A DNA stretch of 64,000 nt from Phoronis australis (lineage: Eukaryota; Phoronida; Phoronidae): contig NMRA01000064.1 in NCBI GenBank assembly GCA_002633005.1, positions 315,977-379,976 of the forward strand, in the 5' to 3' direction. Both the position numbers and the translations under genes were made by a program. The notes below the pieces were generated by a model. The model had not been told where the DNA came from, did no database searches, and was given only the letters and a program-made list of their open reading frames with translations. Every line of letters begins with the position of its first letter. Within the stretch, counting starts at the first letter, position 1. Of this stretch, positions 1 through 13,900 are shown one piece after another.

Positions 1-236
1 TGACTGTACATAGCACGGCCTCACTGACTGTACATAGCACGGCCTCACTGACTGTACATAGCACGGCCTCACTGACTGTACATAGCACGGCCTCACTGAC
101 TGTACATAGCACGGCCTCACTGTCTGTACATAGCAAAGCCTCACTGTCTGTACATAGCACGGCCTCACTGACTGTACATAGCACGGCCTCATTGACTACA
201 TAGCAAGGCCTCACTGACTTTACATAGCAAGGCCTT
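1..236. repeat. 24-bp minisatellite, about 10 units
   Basis: Tandem array with a 24-bp period whose unit begins TGACTGTACATAGCA and ends GGCCTCAC. The last two or three units degrade by small deletions. It starts at the window edge and so may extend further left. It lies in the intron before the first visible exon of the coiled-coil gene and ends about 260 bp before that exon's acceptor. Confidence 0.95.
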
Positions 237-495
237 CCTGACGGTTACCACGTGACTGAATTATATTGGTTGAGTAGATAATGAGATAATGAGTCCCAAA
301 ATTTTTCTCAGGTCCTGCCCGTAATGTGTTGAGACCTTCAAACAATTCACTTTTAAGATCACTGTTATGCTCATTGTTTTAGTATTTTCAAATATTATGG
401 GTGTTATACCTGTAAACATGAAATAGGTTTGACTGAATGTGATCTCTTTTATCAAACCGAACCAATTTTAGACTTGTTATCTTTTCGCATTTCAG

Positions 496-3400
496 CTAAG
501 TGACTTGCTCAATCAAATTGACAGACAAGAAGAGAAATTACGCATGACCAACAGGTGAGTTTTCCGAACTACTCACATTTTTGCAGTTATTTTGTGATTG
601 CCTTGTGGTTTAAAAGCACTTAAAAGATTTCTTTTGTTTGAGAAATAAGCTGTGAATGCGTGATGTATTTCTGAACAATTCTGATTTTAGATTTTTCGAA
701 CTGTGATTTTCTTCAAAAGAAATGCCATTGGTAGATGAAAGAATTTCCAATTAAAATTGATTGATTTTATTCTTAAATTGAAAGTATGTGGAATTCAAAT
801 ACTAACCTATAAGAGGTCTCATTACGTTGTTGTGCACGAAAATGTTTTTAAACACATTCAATATTTATCTACTAAAAATGCAACCAATCCCCACAAAACT
901 TTTTCAACACGTAGATATTATCAACATTAAGATAACCTGTTCTCAGGGCTTGGAATTTTCCGCGGAAACGCGAATTTCCGCTTTTTTCAAATGTGCTTTC
1001 CGCTTTTTTATAATATTTCAGCGTAAAAAAATCGGATTTGATATAAAATTTCCGCGGCAAATTCCTTTCTTACCGCGACGTTCACCTCGAAAAGCGTAAG
1101 TTGCTCTTTATGTTTCGGAGGAACGTAAATTGTCAACATTGCCAGGGCATCTGGGACAGCGTGGTGGGATTTTCAATGGTGTCTCGTGTTATTGTTAAGC
1201 GCGGCAACAAATACTACCGCTCTGCAGCCAAAAATGTGTGGGTTGGGAGTGGACGGGCGAGCTAAAAGGACGCAGACGCATGCTACTGATGGTGGTAACG
1301 TTTTTTTTTTTTAGTCCTCCCGATTTTTGTCGGGGAAAGGTTCACATCGCATTGACCATTTCAATGCTGGTTATAGGGCGTGATTTGGGCCGTAAAAGTT
1401 TCAAAGTTTCCGCGTTTTTTGTCATTGCTCATTCCAAGCCCTGTGTTCTACAGTTACGAATGTTTTGTTCAGCTTGTGAGTTGTTCATTACAAGAAAAAA
1501 CATTCCCTTACCTTTTATTTGTTCACTCATTTGATGATTGTTCAAATTGTCTGATTTCAAAAGAACAAGGTTATAAACAGAAGCAAACTATTAAAAAAGG
1601 TGCTTTAGATTTTCTGTAGGTTAAAACAGTTTAAACATTGTCACCATGTGGTCAGCATTCGCACAAGAACATCTGAGTTGTCATGCGATTTGAATTCTCT
1701 TAGTTGTGATCAAGTGCTTTTGTCTGCAATGTTCCAATTATGAAGTTATTGTGGCATCTTGTGAAAATATCTTTGTCACATATATTTTGTTTCAGGTCTA
1801 CAGTTTCAAAAATCAGTCATCTCCAAGAAGCATTGGAGGAGCGCAAGTCCGCTTTTAACACAATGTCTTCCAAGTACGTTTGGTAGTTAGTAAACACATT
1901 TAGATAATATAGTCACTAGCGTTACTGACTGACTGGTGATTTCTGACTTGTTGATAGTCATTCCCAAAATAATGATATTCTTAGTGTTGCTAATTGCAGT
2001 GCTTGAAATAACGCGATTGTTTCATGTTTTTCATAATGTCAGAATACAATACACATCTGACTAGCAATAAGTAATATTTATTAAAATTGTATGTCAATCA
2101 TGAATTGAATATTTTTAAATGTTTCTTAACATGGTCAAAATTAGAGTTGTTTGTTGTACTGATCATGTGTCGTCTATCTGTTTCTTTAGACTGCAGTTGA
2201 CTGAGTCAGAGTTAGCCCTTTCTGAACAGAAGAAGAAGGATCTAGAGGCTACTATTCACCGCCTGCGCCAGGACATCAGTGATATTCGAGCAACACATCA
2301 CTCGGATGTTAACAGGGAAAAGGAGGTTCGGAACATGATTTTTAACCGTTAGCTAAGATACAATAATGTCAAAAACACACAATCAGGTTTTTAAAACAGA
2401 AATCAGAAATGTTTATTGTATGCACGCCTTGACCTCATAACACAATTTACATTGCAACTTTGCAAATGTTTATTGTGTGCACGTCTTGACCTCATAACAC
2501 AGTTTACATTTACAACTTTACAAATGTTTATTGTATGCACGCCATGGCCTCATAACACAGTTTACAATACAACTTTACAAATGATAAAAGTTCAACTTTT
2601 AGCACTGTTGCTCGAACCCCTTTAGATGTGTAATAATTTTCAATCAGAAAATATCTCCAGGCTTGGTAAGCGTTCCTCATCGTGTCGATTTATAGGGTAA
2701 CTATTATAGTGCCTCTCAAATAAGTTTTTTTTGTGCATTGTAGATTAACTTACAATTTCGTGAACTTCTGGCGGATACTTCTGGCAAATCAGCGCAGAGT
2801 ATAATGAACAAAATGTTTATTGAACTGTTTCTTACATTGTTTAGCCACCATCCATTTTTGGACTAACAGTACTGAAATAGACTAAACCTCTCTTACTACT
2901 TACTTTGGTGGAGGTATTCTACAAAATAACATTCCACCAGTCGGCCATTTTGTGTGCTAAATAACAGTCCACTGGTCGGCCATGTTGTGTGCTAAATAAC
3001 ATTTCACTGGTCGGCCATGTTGTGTGCTAAATAACATTCCACTGGTCGGCCATATTGTGTGCTAAATAAGTGAAGAACTGCCATAACTTGAGATGCTATT
3101 TCTACTATGTTTTCGTTGCATTGAGATTATATGGCTTGCATATTGTTGGCATGAGTCACATAAGCATGACATGATGTGTTACCTGTGGAATGTTGATATC
3201 CTTGAGTGTGCAAAACTGTTGCTAAGTGACATGTCACTGTCAGCTGATATCTTCACACCCTTGAGTGTGTTATACTGTTGCTAAGTGACATATAACTGTC
3301 ACCGGATATCTTCACACCCTTGAGTGTGCTGTACTGTTGCTAAGTGACATGTCACTGTCAGCTGATATCTTCACACCCTTGAGTGTGCTGTATTGTTGTT

Positions 3401-6400
3401 AAGTGACATATAACTGTCACCGGATGTCTTCACGTCCTTGAGTGTGCTATACTGTTGCTAAGTGACATATAACTGTCACCGGATATCTTCACGTCCTTGA
3501 GTGTGCTGTACTGTTGCTAAGTGACATATAACTGTCACTGGATATCTTCACACCCTTGAGTGTGCTGTACTGTTGCTAAGTGACATGTCACTGTCAGCTG
3601 ATATCTTCACATCCTTGAGTGTGCTGTATTGTTGTTAAGTGACATATAACTGTCACTTGATACCTTCACACCCTTGAGTGTGCTATACTGTTGCTAAGTG
3701 ACATATAACTGTCACCGGATATCTTCACACCCTTTAGTGTGCTGTACTGTTGCTAAGTGACATGTAACTGTCACCGGATATCTTCACACCCTTCTTATGT
3801 TTTCAGGAAAGAGCGAGTATTGAAAGCAAATTACTACGTGAACTGTCTGATGCTAATGACAGATTTGTTCAGCTGGAGCAGAAGGTAAATGTAAACATAT
3901 CTATTTTAAAATGGAAAATGTTTTTTGTTGTGATTATCTCAGTTTGAAAACATTTAATATCTAAAACATGGTACTGTAGTTAATGAATTTTTCTAGCAAA
4001 AGATAATGCTATGCATATGTATTGTTATGTCGAGATTGAATGCAAACTAATTTACTTACAGCTAATGAAGTGAACACTCTTGTAAATCTGTACAACATGT
4101 ATAAACTAATTAATATGTTGATAATTATTGACCATTGTTGTAGCTTCTTTTTGTACCAAGGCATTTTTAAAAAATGTAGTTGTGATGTAAAGTTGGCAGG
4201 ATTTAAGAATTGTCTCTTTGATATGGAATGGGTCGGTTATGCCACAGGTTGTTTGTAAGCTTACTATTTATTATTATCACGTTTTGTTTATTGTGTTGTA
4301 TTCTTGTTTATTGTGTTGTATTCTTGTTTATTGTGTTGTATTCTTGTTTATTGTGTTGTATTCTTGTTTATTGTGTTGTATTCTTGTTTATTGTGTTGTA
4401 TTCTTGTTTATTGTGTTGTGTTCTTGTTTATTGTGTTGTATTCTTGTTTATTGTGTTGTATTCTTGTTTTAGAACATAGAATTGGAAAGGACTTGTAAGC
4501 TGCAGCGTGAACAAATATTTGAGTTGAAAGAACAAACGACTCACAATCAGGCTGAGGCAGTTATGAAGGCCGCACACTATGAAGGTAAGAATTGGTGAAA
4601 CTGTAATATTTGAAATATGATTGTAGACTATCTGTTATGGAAATGTAGCAGACGTGGGGTGATCACAACTCCAGGTACGCTGCACGTCTGCTTCCTTAAA
4701 TTGGCAGATGACTGAACTGCTATTTCAGAACCATCACCGTGCCCCTCAAGTCACTAGAGCACAGTTGCATAACAGTTACACACTGGATAACAATAGTGAC
4801 ACCCCACTGTCACATGTGAGATTGTTATTGTTGAACAATGTTTTTGTTATTTTGCAGCAATCAATTTTAGCCAGTTTTATGCAATGTATTCTTGAAGTAT
4901 TCTGAGATTGGTGGTGAAATATAATAAAGGTTATCAGACACATAGTGGACTGTTTTTTCACCACTGAGACTTGGGCTCTGTATCATGAAATTATTATAGT
5001 CTTAACTTAGATGGAATTAACAATGTTACCATTCCATCACACGTCACGTTGCAATTGTTGAACAATGCTGTTGACGTCATGCCAACAATTCTGGTGTGTC
5101 ATGGATGATGATCTTACTGGGGGTGGCTTTTCTGTAGTGGATGGGTGTCCATAACGCTTCCAAATTCTTGTTCGTGAAAAAATCTGTTGTGCTCGTGTCT
5201 GATTAGTCTTTAGTGTGAGTAAAAGTGGGAACACAGTTGGTTCTGAATAGTTGTATTAAGTGTATTCATATTTCTAATGAACGTTGTATTCGTATTTCTA
5301 ATTAACGTTGCATTCATATTTCTAATGAATGTTGTACTCTTGTATCTAATGAACGTTCTATTCATATTTCTAATGAACGTTGTATTCATTTTTCTAATGA
5401 ACGTTGTTTTAGAAAAGCTGCAGAATGAAAAACAGAAGTACAAAGAATCTCAGCGAGAAACAGATCAGTTGAAATGTAGAGAGGTGCATATACAGCTTCC
5501 TGACATACATTGCATTATTAATACAATGAATCTTGGTGCAAACGTTTGTGCATCTATATCTCATTTTCAAGTTTTCCAAGTTTCTCCTTACTAATGTTTT
5601 AACCAGTTTTAGTCATTAAATTGATCTTTGCTGTTCACTAGCCTTATATACATGTATTTAGGCCCATGTGCAATGTGAAGCTTCACCTATGTCTGAAATA
5701 AGGTACATGTGCCTATAGTCAAAAATGTTTGAGTAAAATCTGGAAGCGACATTTTGAATAGCGTGTGAGTGAAACTTGTTACAAAATGGTTATTTTTGTT
5801 TCTTTCAATTTAACATCAGCTGTTTAAGCGGAGGATACTAAGAATGAACGAAAGACACAAAATCACCCAATTAAGACAAGAACACATATAGGAGTGTGCG
5901 TCAGCTTCAATAAGTGAAACTCAGGTGTCTGTGCTTACATGTACGTGGTGTCCTAAAAATGTACTCACACATCAGTACAAAGCCTGGAGTTCAAATTCAG
6001 TTCCCGTGGATCAGACTTTACACCTGTGCCTTCTGTAATGTTACAGCTTGATGTGGAAGTAGGTGCTTGAGCCATCATGTGCTCTGTATGCATGGGAATG
6101 GCAAACAAACGACTTGGTTTTGGATAGCAGAAACTTATTGTGCAATGCAACTGGAAAGTCAAAAACATCAAAGAAGTGCAAAGACATTTTTTCTCCTGCT
6201 AATAAACATTACATCTCTATTTTGGTTTAAAAATTCTTTTTCGTCACCTCTTTATGAATGTAAGCAAGTTGTTTCGTGCGTAAGTCAGTGGATGACACGG
6301 TTATTGTCATTTGAAGTATGAGTGCATTTTTGTGAAACAGGTGTTAAAGAAATTCTTTTAAAATACTTATAATTTTTTATATTGGCATTTGGGCCGAAAA

Positions 6401-8871
6401 AGATGCATATACGGTTATCTATGTTCGCAGATTTAGTAGAAGAGTTAAGTATCAGCGAATAGACTTTGGGTCAACTGTTGTTAAGTCCATGTGCACTGCC
6501 CCTGTAGGTGAATAGGATAAAACAGGAAATGGAGGAAACAGAGCGGGGTCTACGCGACAAGATCCACAAGTTGGAGCGGACAAGGTTGGAACTGGAGGAA
6601 GAGATCAGTAAACTCAAGTCGGAGCAGATGAGTAACAAGTTAGAAGCAGACGAGAGTTTGATGGCCATGAAGCAGAAGTTGAAAGCTGAAGAGGTATAGT
6701 ATGGGGTCATTCACCTATATGTATTTTTTCTCCAGTATATTATTCGCCATTACCTTTTGGATTTATGAAAGGCATGCATGATGCATGTGCAGTCTTGAGC
6801 AGAAATTTCTGAAAGTTGTGTCTTTGGGTTTGGGAGTGATGTATACCTCCAGACTTTTTGTTCACATCACTTTCATGATTTCTCATCAGTTAACTTGACC
6901 TAACTCTCCTGCTCCTTTTATCTGTAATCAACTATGCTGCGTGTAAGGGAGATTTTTCTCACGGATGTTTCACTACTTGAACCTTGTGTGGTTTACGTGT
7001 TTTTCTTACATTTTCCTATTAGGATCAGAGGTACAAAGCATTGGAGGACCGACTGCGTATGGTGCAGATCTCCAAGGATGACTTGCAGACACATTCCACC
7101 CACCAGGCATCGCTTATCACGGACCTGCAGTCGAAGAACGGCAAGCTGGCCCTAGACATAGAGTCACTGAAGCGGAGGAATGATGAACTGGCACAGGTAA
7201 TGGTTAATGACTTGCCAATAATTGTAGACCGCATTAATTGACGGTTCTTAATAACTGTTGGTTTTTTATACATTTTAATGTTGTCAATACCATTGATGAT
7301 TCTTTCGGTCTTTCTGGATTCAGATTGTTCAGATGCTTATGGAAGAAGTTATAATATTAACATATTAACAAAGTAAGCAGACGGATTTTTAGTGTAGAAT
7401 GCTCCAATGAATATGGTCTTTTGTGTCATAATTGTTGTGTTCAATTTTGTCTCGAGTATGTAAAATCAACATGTAGACTTGCTTCACCAGGAAATAGCTG
7501 GCAAGAACCAAGAAATGTTGGCTGAAGTAGAGAAGGTGCGCCTTGATGTCAAACAAAAAGTTGCACAAGTTGAGAGTGAGAAAGAGGTCCAGGACGAACT
7601 ACGAAATAAAATCAAAAAACTAGAAAGACAATTGTCTGGTGAGTGGGAGTTTTTTTTTGGTTTCAGTTAAAACAGGACTGTCGTGTCATTCTTTAAAGCT
7701 TCAGGTGTTAATGAAGATGCCAGGTAAACTGGGATGAGTAAACAGTCTGTTATGGATTTACGGATTTAGTTAAAATACCACGAAAATGTAATAGGGCAGC
7801 TAAAATTCTCGCATAACATGACTAGTAGACTGTGGATAAAACGAGCACAAAAAGACACCTTTGTTGGAACAAAAGCTCTATTCCGAAAACGTTTCTTTTT
7901 GTGTATAAAATGAAGGATTCTGTTGTGAAACCATTGGCTGGAGTTTTCTATGTGAAAGCACAAATGTGTAGTGTTCACATTTGAGTGTGTGCAACAATGG
8001 TGTAATGTGACCAGCACCAGGGTACACACACATCCCTTGGACAAAATTGTTGAAGTACGGTGTTTCCCACCAGTTACTGCCTGAAAATTAGTTTTTATTT
8101 CCAGCCGCCGAGTTTCAGTAGGTAATCTGCATTGTTAATGTCACTAAAATTCTCATACTTGTATTTTTAATTTTGCTTTTTTTGTTTTCTGTTCCTACCA
8201 GTGCCCATTATTTTACTTGAAGGTTGCACATTTCTAAGTTCAGTGGTGACCTTGGGCATATGATTTTGTTGATCAAATTTGAACTCTGGTTGAGCAGCAG
8301 TATTTGATGTGTGGAGTTGCAGATTAATGAGAGAGTAATCCAGTGAAGAACAAAAAATAATCCGACAAAATACCATTTCCCGCCATGAAATGTCTGTTAA
8401 TAATTATCAGGGCCTCAAAATTCTAATTACAGAATGGCTGAGCCTACTTACTAACTTATCTGTTAATTCCCCTTTATTCTCAGTCATCAGGGGAGACAAC
8501 TCAAACAATGAATTTGGCTTCTACCCAGCTGTCATGTCAGGGAATTCCTGGTCATTCTATCTGAATGCTGTTGTCTCGTACTGTCCATTGTCAGGTCTCC
8601 CCTGTGACCTTGACCCTGGATCTGTTTCTGGTGCTGTGCAAGTGTCTGTTCACATCACTTGTAATGTATATAACTATTTACAGAAGAGGATGACAAACAC
8701 AGACATGAACTGGCGAACAAGGACTCAGAGATGTCGTTATTGAAGAAGAAACTTACAGCGAGTGAAAGTGAGATTTCTCACATGAGAGACGATGAGCAGC
8801 AGAGGATGAGCATGTTACAGTCTGCCATTATAAACTTCTCCAGTCGATCTCCGTACTCGCCACGGAAATGA
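496..8871 (+). CDS. Coiled-coil protein, C-terminal part (10 exons; 5' end outside window)
   Basis: I find ten consecutive exons with matching phases: 496-554, 1796-1873, 2190-2325, 3807-3884, 4473-4584, 5413-5483, 6508-6693, 7023-7196, 7491-7638 and 8684-8871 (TGA at 8869-8871). Together they encode about 409 residues, almost entirely heptad-type, Glu/Lys/Gln/Leu-rich helix, for example KKDLEATIHRLRQD, HKLERTRLELEEEISKLK and ELRNKIKKLERQL. The last residues leave the coiled coil and end in a Ser/Pro/Arg tail, SSRSPYSPRK. No transmembrane segment or catalytic motif is visible. The composition resembles centrosomal, ciliary or cytoskeletal rod proteins, but coiled coils resemble each other by chance, so I give no symbol. 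The exon at 2190-2325 has a weak donor (GAG then gttcgg). The gene is convergent with gamma-glutamyl hydrolase copy A. Exon structure is well supported; family identity is not. Confidence 0.85.
2407..2578. repeat. 57-58 bp tandem repeat, 3 units
   Basis: Three direct repeats of 57-58 bp, each starting AAATGTTTATTGT and containing CCTCATAACACA. They lie in the intron between the exons ending at 2325 and starting at 3807. Confidence 0.9.
2924..3069. repeat. 35-bp minisatellite, 4 units
   Basis: Four tandem units of about 35 bp containing GGTCGGCCATGTTGTGTGCT with minor variants, in the same intron as the arrays at 2407 and 3194. Confidence 0.9.
3194..3791. repeat. 59-bp minisatellite, about 10 units, ending at a splice acceptor
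   Basis: Ten units with a 59-bp period, each containing CTTGAGTGTGCTGTACTG and a TATCTTCACACCC tail. Two sub-types alternate (ACATGTCACTGTCAGCTG versus ACATATAACTGTCACCGG). The final unit runs into the pyrimidine-rich tract of the acceptor for the exon at 3807. Confidence 0.95.
4284..4470. repeat. 20-bp minisatellite, about 9 units, ending at a splice acceptor
   Basis: Nearly perfect 20-bp units (TTGTGTTGTATTCTTGTTTA). The last unit reads TTCTTGTTTTAG, so its 3' end is itself the polypyrimidine tract and AG acceptor of the exon at 4473. All three plus-strand frames stay open across the array because the 20-bp unit has no plus-strand stop; those open frames are not genes. Confidence 0.97.
5263..5406. 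repeat. 24-bp minisatellite, 6 units, ending at a splice acceptor
   Basis: Six 24-bp units of the form TATTCATATTTCTAATGAAC plus GTTG. The last unit ends 6 nt before the exon at 5413 (GTTG, then TTTTAG). The open frames seen across it on both strands are products of the repeat. Confidence 0.95.
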
Positions 8872-8886
8872 CCTTTTGACCTTATT

Positions 8887-8892
8887 AATAAA
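8887..8892 (+). promoter_or_regulatory. Polyadenylation signal AATAAA of the coiled-coil gene
   Basis: An AATAAA hexamer lies 15 nt after the TGA stop of the coiled-coil gene, which would give a very short 3' UTR. The choice of signal is inferred. Confidence 0.45.
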
Positions 8893-9417
8893 TTTTACGC
8901 AGTTTGTAAATTAATACCAATTGCCATCAGTGCATATGTGCTGCACAATATGAACTCAATGCAAAGGTGATGTGCGTTTACTTGCATTGTTGTGGAAATC
9001 AAAACATTGTTTTCTTAATATTGTCATGGTGAGGTTAACATTTTAGTTGTAGTGGCTGTTCAGGGTGGATTGTACAAATTATATACTGGATAACGACATT
9101 GCATTATCACCTGCTACATCGCAATTGTTGAATCATGCACTAACCCTCAACCAGTTATCCAGCAGGTTTTAAGTTCTACGCAACTTAGCACAGCGGGGGG
9201 TCTGTTTCATGAAAAGGGACTGGGGATTGAAGTCAGAAATTTGGTGTTGCACTCGACACAACTGTTTCTGAAAAATAACTAAATCTCACTTGAGCAAAAG
9301 TGCAAGGTCTCATAGAATATAGACTAACTGCTAGGTACTGAGAAATTTTCTGTAAATTATTTATTTCCGGTCTATGATGCGCTCATAATTACTTGGCTAA
9401 ACAGGCTTTATTCAACA
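8893..9417. other. Spacer with no gene seen
   Basis: I see no coding exon or recognisable mobile element between the end of the coiled-coil gene and the start of duplication copy A. Confidence 0.6.
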
Positions 9418-10963
9418 TTTCTTAAGTGGAGCCCAAGACCAAATCTCTCTCTCAAGTCAACAGACCTCTGGTGTATATAGATTTTTAATGACATATCTAA
9501 CTATCACTGAAGAATACATTCCAATCTGCTGTTCTGATTTTAGTTACCACGAAATAAAATAAGATTTAGTTTTCTAAAAGCTCTTTATTATTAATGGTAC
9601 TTTCTAAGAATGTTGCATTATATAACACTATGAAGAAGAATGTACATAAGGAATGTACATTTGTTCAGGGCAGGCAACACTGAACTGAAAGCCTGTGAAC
9701 ATCAGAATAGCTTTAAACACATGTATTACATTTCATAATACGCAAGTAAAATCCACTAACATTTTTAAATCCTTCACCAAGTAAATACCAGAAAGTGAAG
9801 TCATAAAATAAAACAATGTTCGTTGCCAAAGTATTTCACCTACCAACAAACCCATATCTGGGTTGCGAAGGGAAATGATTCAGGAATATAAATAGCACAC
9901 GAAAAAGAAAACGGACAAAATTCCAAACGAAAAATAGTTATACTAGCTGTAATCTGTTCCTGCAAACTTCGATGCCACCACAATAGTCTATTACACACAT
10001 GCACAGCATGCTGACCAGAGGGTACAATATACTAAGTGGCATCTTGTCACAACTTGATGAGATCACTGACTACTGTCCCTGTGCTAAGTTCTCTGGTGCT
10101 ACCATGAAAGCAATAAGTTTTATCTTCCAAGTGGTCAAAATTTCGCATGTGTGTGACTACACGTGTGCAGACGCGAGACTGACGCCTGCACATATAGAAT
10201 TCAGCGGCAAAATTATCACAAATGATACCACATTTACAAAGTGCTAACATAGAATCAATGTTTGCCCTGGGAAAAGAAAAGTGTTGATCCTAGTAAAGAC
10301 ACGACTCGTGTGGCGAAGGGTGTCGCAGCATGCATCACAAGTTCTCTCACCAGCAATACACTGCATCTATATTATTTATCACCAAGTTTGTTTACTCTAA
10401 GTAATTCTTAATTAGGAAAAGTAAATAAACTTTCCACTTACTTAACTTTCCCATAAATTCCTGTTGTTCCCCATCAAGACAGAATTCCGCTTACGCTCAC
10501 AAATCATAACGAAGAATAAAGCATTTTATCCAATTTCTTGTAGCGTATACTGTACACGTATATTTTACCTCGGGGCTCACTTTTTATTGCAGTTGAGCAG
10601 AAAAAAAAATACAAAAGCAAAAAAAGAGACTTGAGATGTCACCCGTCCCTAACAATGTTGTGGGTGAGCTGCACATGTAAAACAGTCGAACCTGCCGACC
10701 TCATAGTGAACACTCACGTACAAAAGCCAAAATTTGTGGCAAACGTATACTCAATAAAGTGTTAAATAAATTCACACTCTTTTGCTCAGTGCAGCTAAAA
10801 CAGTTAAAACGGACAAAGAGGCACAGACACTGGTCACAGAATTATTCTATACCAACTAAACAAGAGATCAAAGATAGAACAAAAAATAATGACACAATAT
10901 TGTGCGAAAGACTTTCCTGAGAAAAATAGCTAAGTTATTAAAACACACACCACATTCAGTACT
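9418..10963. other. 3' flank of GGH copy A, no coding exon seen
   Basis: Non-coding sequence downstream of the copy A stop codon, closely matched at 28.14-31.05 kb in copy B. A TTTATT (AATAAA on the minus strand) at 9584-9589 is kept in both copies and is a candidate poly(A) signal. The nearer one at 10583-10588 is not preserved in copy B. Confidence 0.5.
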
Positions 10964-13900
10964 TCATACGTGAGTTGTATTGTTATGCAGAGGATCTTCC
11001 CTTACAACTCCAGTATCAAGGATGTAATACTCGTCCAGTTTAGGTGGTCCAGTGAAGTGCGTCTGATAGTTATTAATCATTCGATTACCTAGCTCCTCGA
11101 GGCTGTTAAACTTATGTTGACTCTTCCGAGCTGAAAGAGAGCAAGTCATTTCTCAGGAAATTTTGGATAGTAACTAGCCCGGGTAAATGCTGAAGACTGC
11201 TTTGAAAACGGCACTATTTCATATTCACGGACAGATAATGCTTGCATGAAGTGCAGAAACAATAACAAATATTTTAAGTGTGTAAACAGAAATGTGTGTT
11301 TACCAACAAAAGTGTATGAATAAAAAAGAAAATGGTACACATATATTAAAAAACGAACATTCTGACCAAGGCTTTAGCAGTGCACAGTAAATTTCAGCAT
11401 TAGAAATTTGCAGGGGTCCGGGAAGTTGAGAGTTAGTTTGATACCCATTATTCAGGGGAGAAAACCGGTTCTCAAAGTGCAGAATCTGTAAGTAACAAAT
11501 ACCCACGACGCTACAGACTCTTTGTCTTCTTACAGTATGACATTTTACCTGACACCGCTGAAGAAGAGCACATTGCTCTGAATTTTCCTGTTCCTCCAAA
11601 TTACTGTAACATCACTTTTGTTTCTTTATCCTTTTTAATTAATAAATATTTTTCAATTTTGCATAACTCTTTTTAAATTCCTGGTGTCTAACAATAAGGA
11701 TTCAAACTGACACTGGAAAATCAAATGCTTACCTTCGTTGACAAAAAAATTGGCGAAATATTGCGAGACTAATGCACTTTCCATGGTGTGGGTGAGATCA
11801 TACTCTGGGCGCCAGATAAAGTTATTCTTCTCTGGATGAAATTGTGTACCATAAAATGGGTACTTCATATCTAGAACGAGATATGACTCAATATAAAAAT
11901 GGAAGGTTTTCAATCTTCGATACTGGAGTTAAACTAAACTTTGACAAGACACAAACTAACACAACACAAAATGATTGACTCAGTGGCCAACTCGAAAATT
12001 TCAATAAGATGAAAATGTTTGATTGAAATCACTTTGTCCAAAGGAGAGCACCACAATTGAAAGGCAGTTGGCACTGACCAGTGGTTGACCACATATAGGC
12101 AGTATCACCAGTGGCTGACAACATATAGGTAGTATCACCAGTGGCTGACCACATATAGACAGTATCACCAGTGGCTGACCACATATAGACAGTATCACCA
12201 GTGGCTGACCACATATAGACAGTGTCAACTACAACATATGCATGAATAGTTGAATCATGGCAATAACAGACACCAACAATAACAGACATCAACAATAACA
12301 AATTCCAACAACAGATGCCAACAATAACAGATGCCAACAATAACAGATACCAACCTTCCATACTTGATATGAACACTAAACCATCTTTATCCGTGTTAGT
12401 CGACATCACTCGGTAAACATCACGTAGTTTTGTTGTTTCATACAGCTGTAGGAGAAATACAGTTATGCATTGGGAATATCAGTAAAAATTTGAAATTTTA
12501 ATTTTTCAACAAAATTTGAATCAGAAATTGCAGTCAATACCCTTTTAGTCATAACTTTTATATAATTAAACAGCAACTGTATTCAACATGTCAATCAAGT
12601 ATATAATTATTTACAAGCTGGCATAAAACCAAGCCAAAACTATGAATTCTCAATTATTAATCGGGAAACATTATTTGCCAACCTATGCTTACTTTAGGGG
12701 TCAGGCAGTACTGGTGAAAGTTAGCTGTCACAGCTTGCTTCTTTAAGATATTCTCAATTGTCTTTGGCATATCCTTGTACATTCTACTGTTCCTGTAACC
12801 TGATAACACATAAAACAAACCCAAAATGAAAAACAGGCAATTTAAACCGTACTTACCATCAGATGTGATCTCTGGGCAAGAATGGACAGTTCCGTCATTT
12901 CTTCAGTCCAAGTTCATAAATTGGTTTTATCACACCGTGATCTATTGAATTTTATGAGCTTGGCCTCAGTGAAGAAATAAGAAACCTTCAGATCTTTCTA
13001 AGCCCAGATATCACTGATTACAGTCTCTCGGGGCCCTAACCTACATGAAGCTTTAGGTCAAGGTAATGTGAGTACCCTCTGTTGGCCAAAAATTTTACAA
13101 TAACAGCTTCGAGCAGCTAACCAAGTCACAGCTTTTACCCAACTCCCCAGGTAGCCATGATTTTCATTCACCCTCAGTTACTGATCCTGTGGCTGTGAGG
13201 GAGCACCTCTGATTTGTGTGGGGCCTAAAGCCAAAGTTAGTTTACTTAATGAATCGTCCAGCACTGTTTTAAATACTCAAGGGCAAAACTATAATTTTCA
13301 ATATGTCTCCAGCAGCTTTGTAACTACGGTAGTAGCAGCTGAGTTTTCAACTTGACCCGAGGTTTGCACCATGGTCGCAGTAAGACCATTCTGGGCATGG
13401 CTATTCAAATCCCATAGGGGGTAAAAAAAACAATTATCTACTGAGTCAAGACCATAGAACATTGGTTAAGCTGTGTGTTTACTTACACAAGCCAACTGGG
13501 ACAGTTGTGTGACTAAGAGCAGGGTTGACAAAGAACCAGTTTCACTGACCTTGCATGTCAATTTCAAAAGGCCTATTGTGTGTGAACCACACTGATAATT
13601 TACAAAATTCCAAGCCACTATGCAAGCAAGTCACCCCCTAAAAGAACAAAATGACTGCTTAGATAATGATGAGGCTTCTCACCTTTGGCCATCGCAGATA
13701 CATGCTAAGGTCAAATGCTCATTCGACAATGTATTGGATTTTCTGGACACACTGATCTACACTAACGGAACAATACCGACACAAAGTAGCTAATGGCATT
13801 TTTTTACTTGGCAAAAAACAGTACAGAATCACAACAAATAATGCCAATTCTTCATTTACAGTAACAATTGCCAAAACTGTCATTCTCCAAATGTTCAGAG

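Noticed and set aside
1-236. Possible CRISPR-like array
   Set aside because: The units are contiguous with no unique spacers, in a spliced eukaryotic genome; it is a minisatellite.
4218-4498. Three overlapping Leu/Val/Cys/Phe-rich open frames
   Set aside because: They come from the 20-bp minisatellite, which has no plus-strand stop; the repeated CILVYCVVFLFIVLYS pattern is a translation artefact.
5210-5443. Repetitive open frames on both strands with NMNTTFIR or FLMNVVF units
   Set aside because: Translation of the 24-bp intronic minisatellite.
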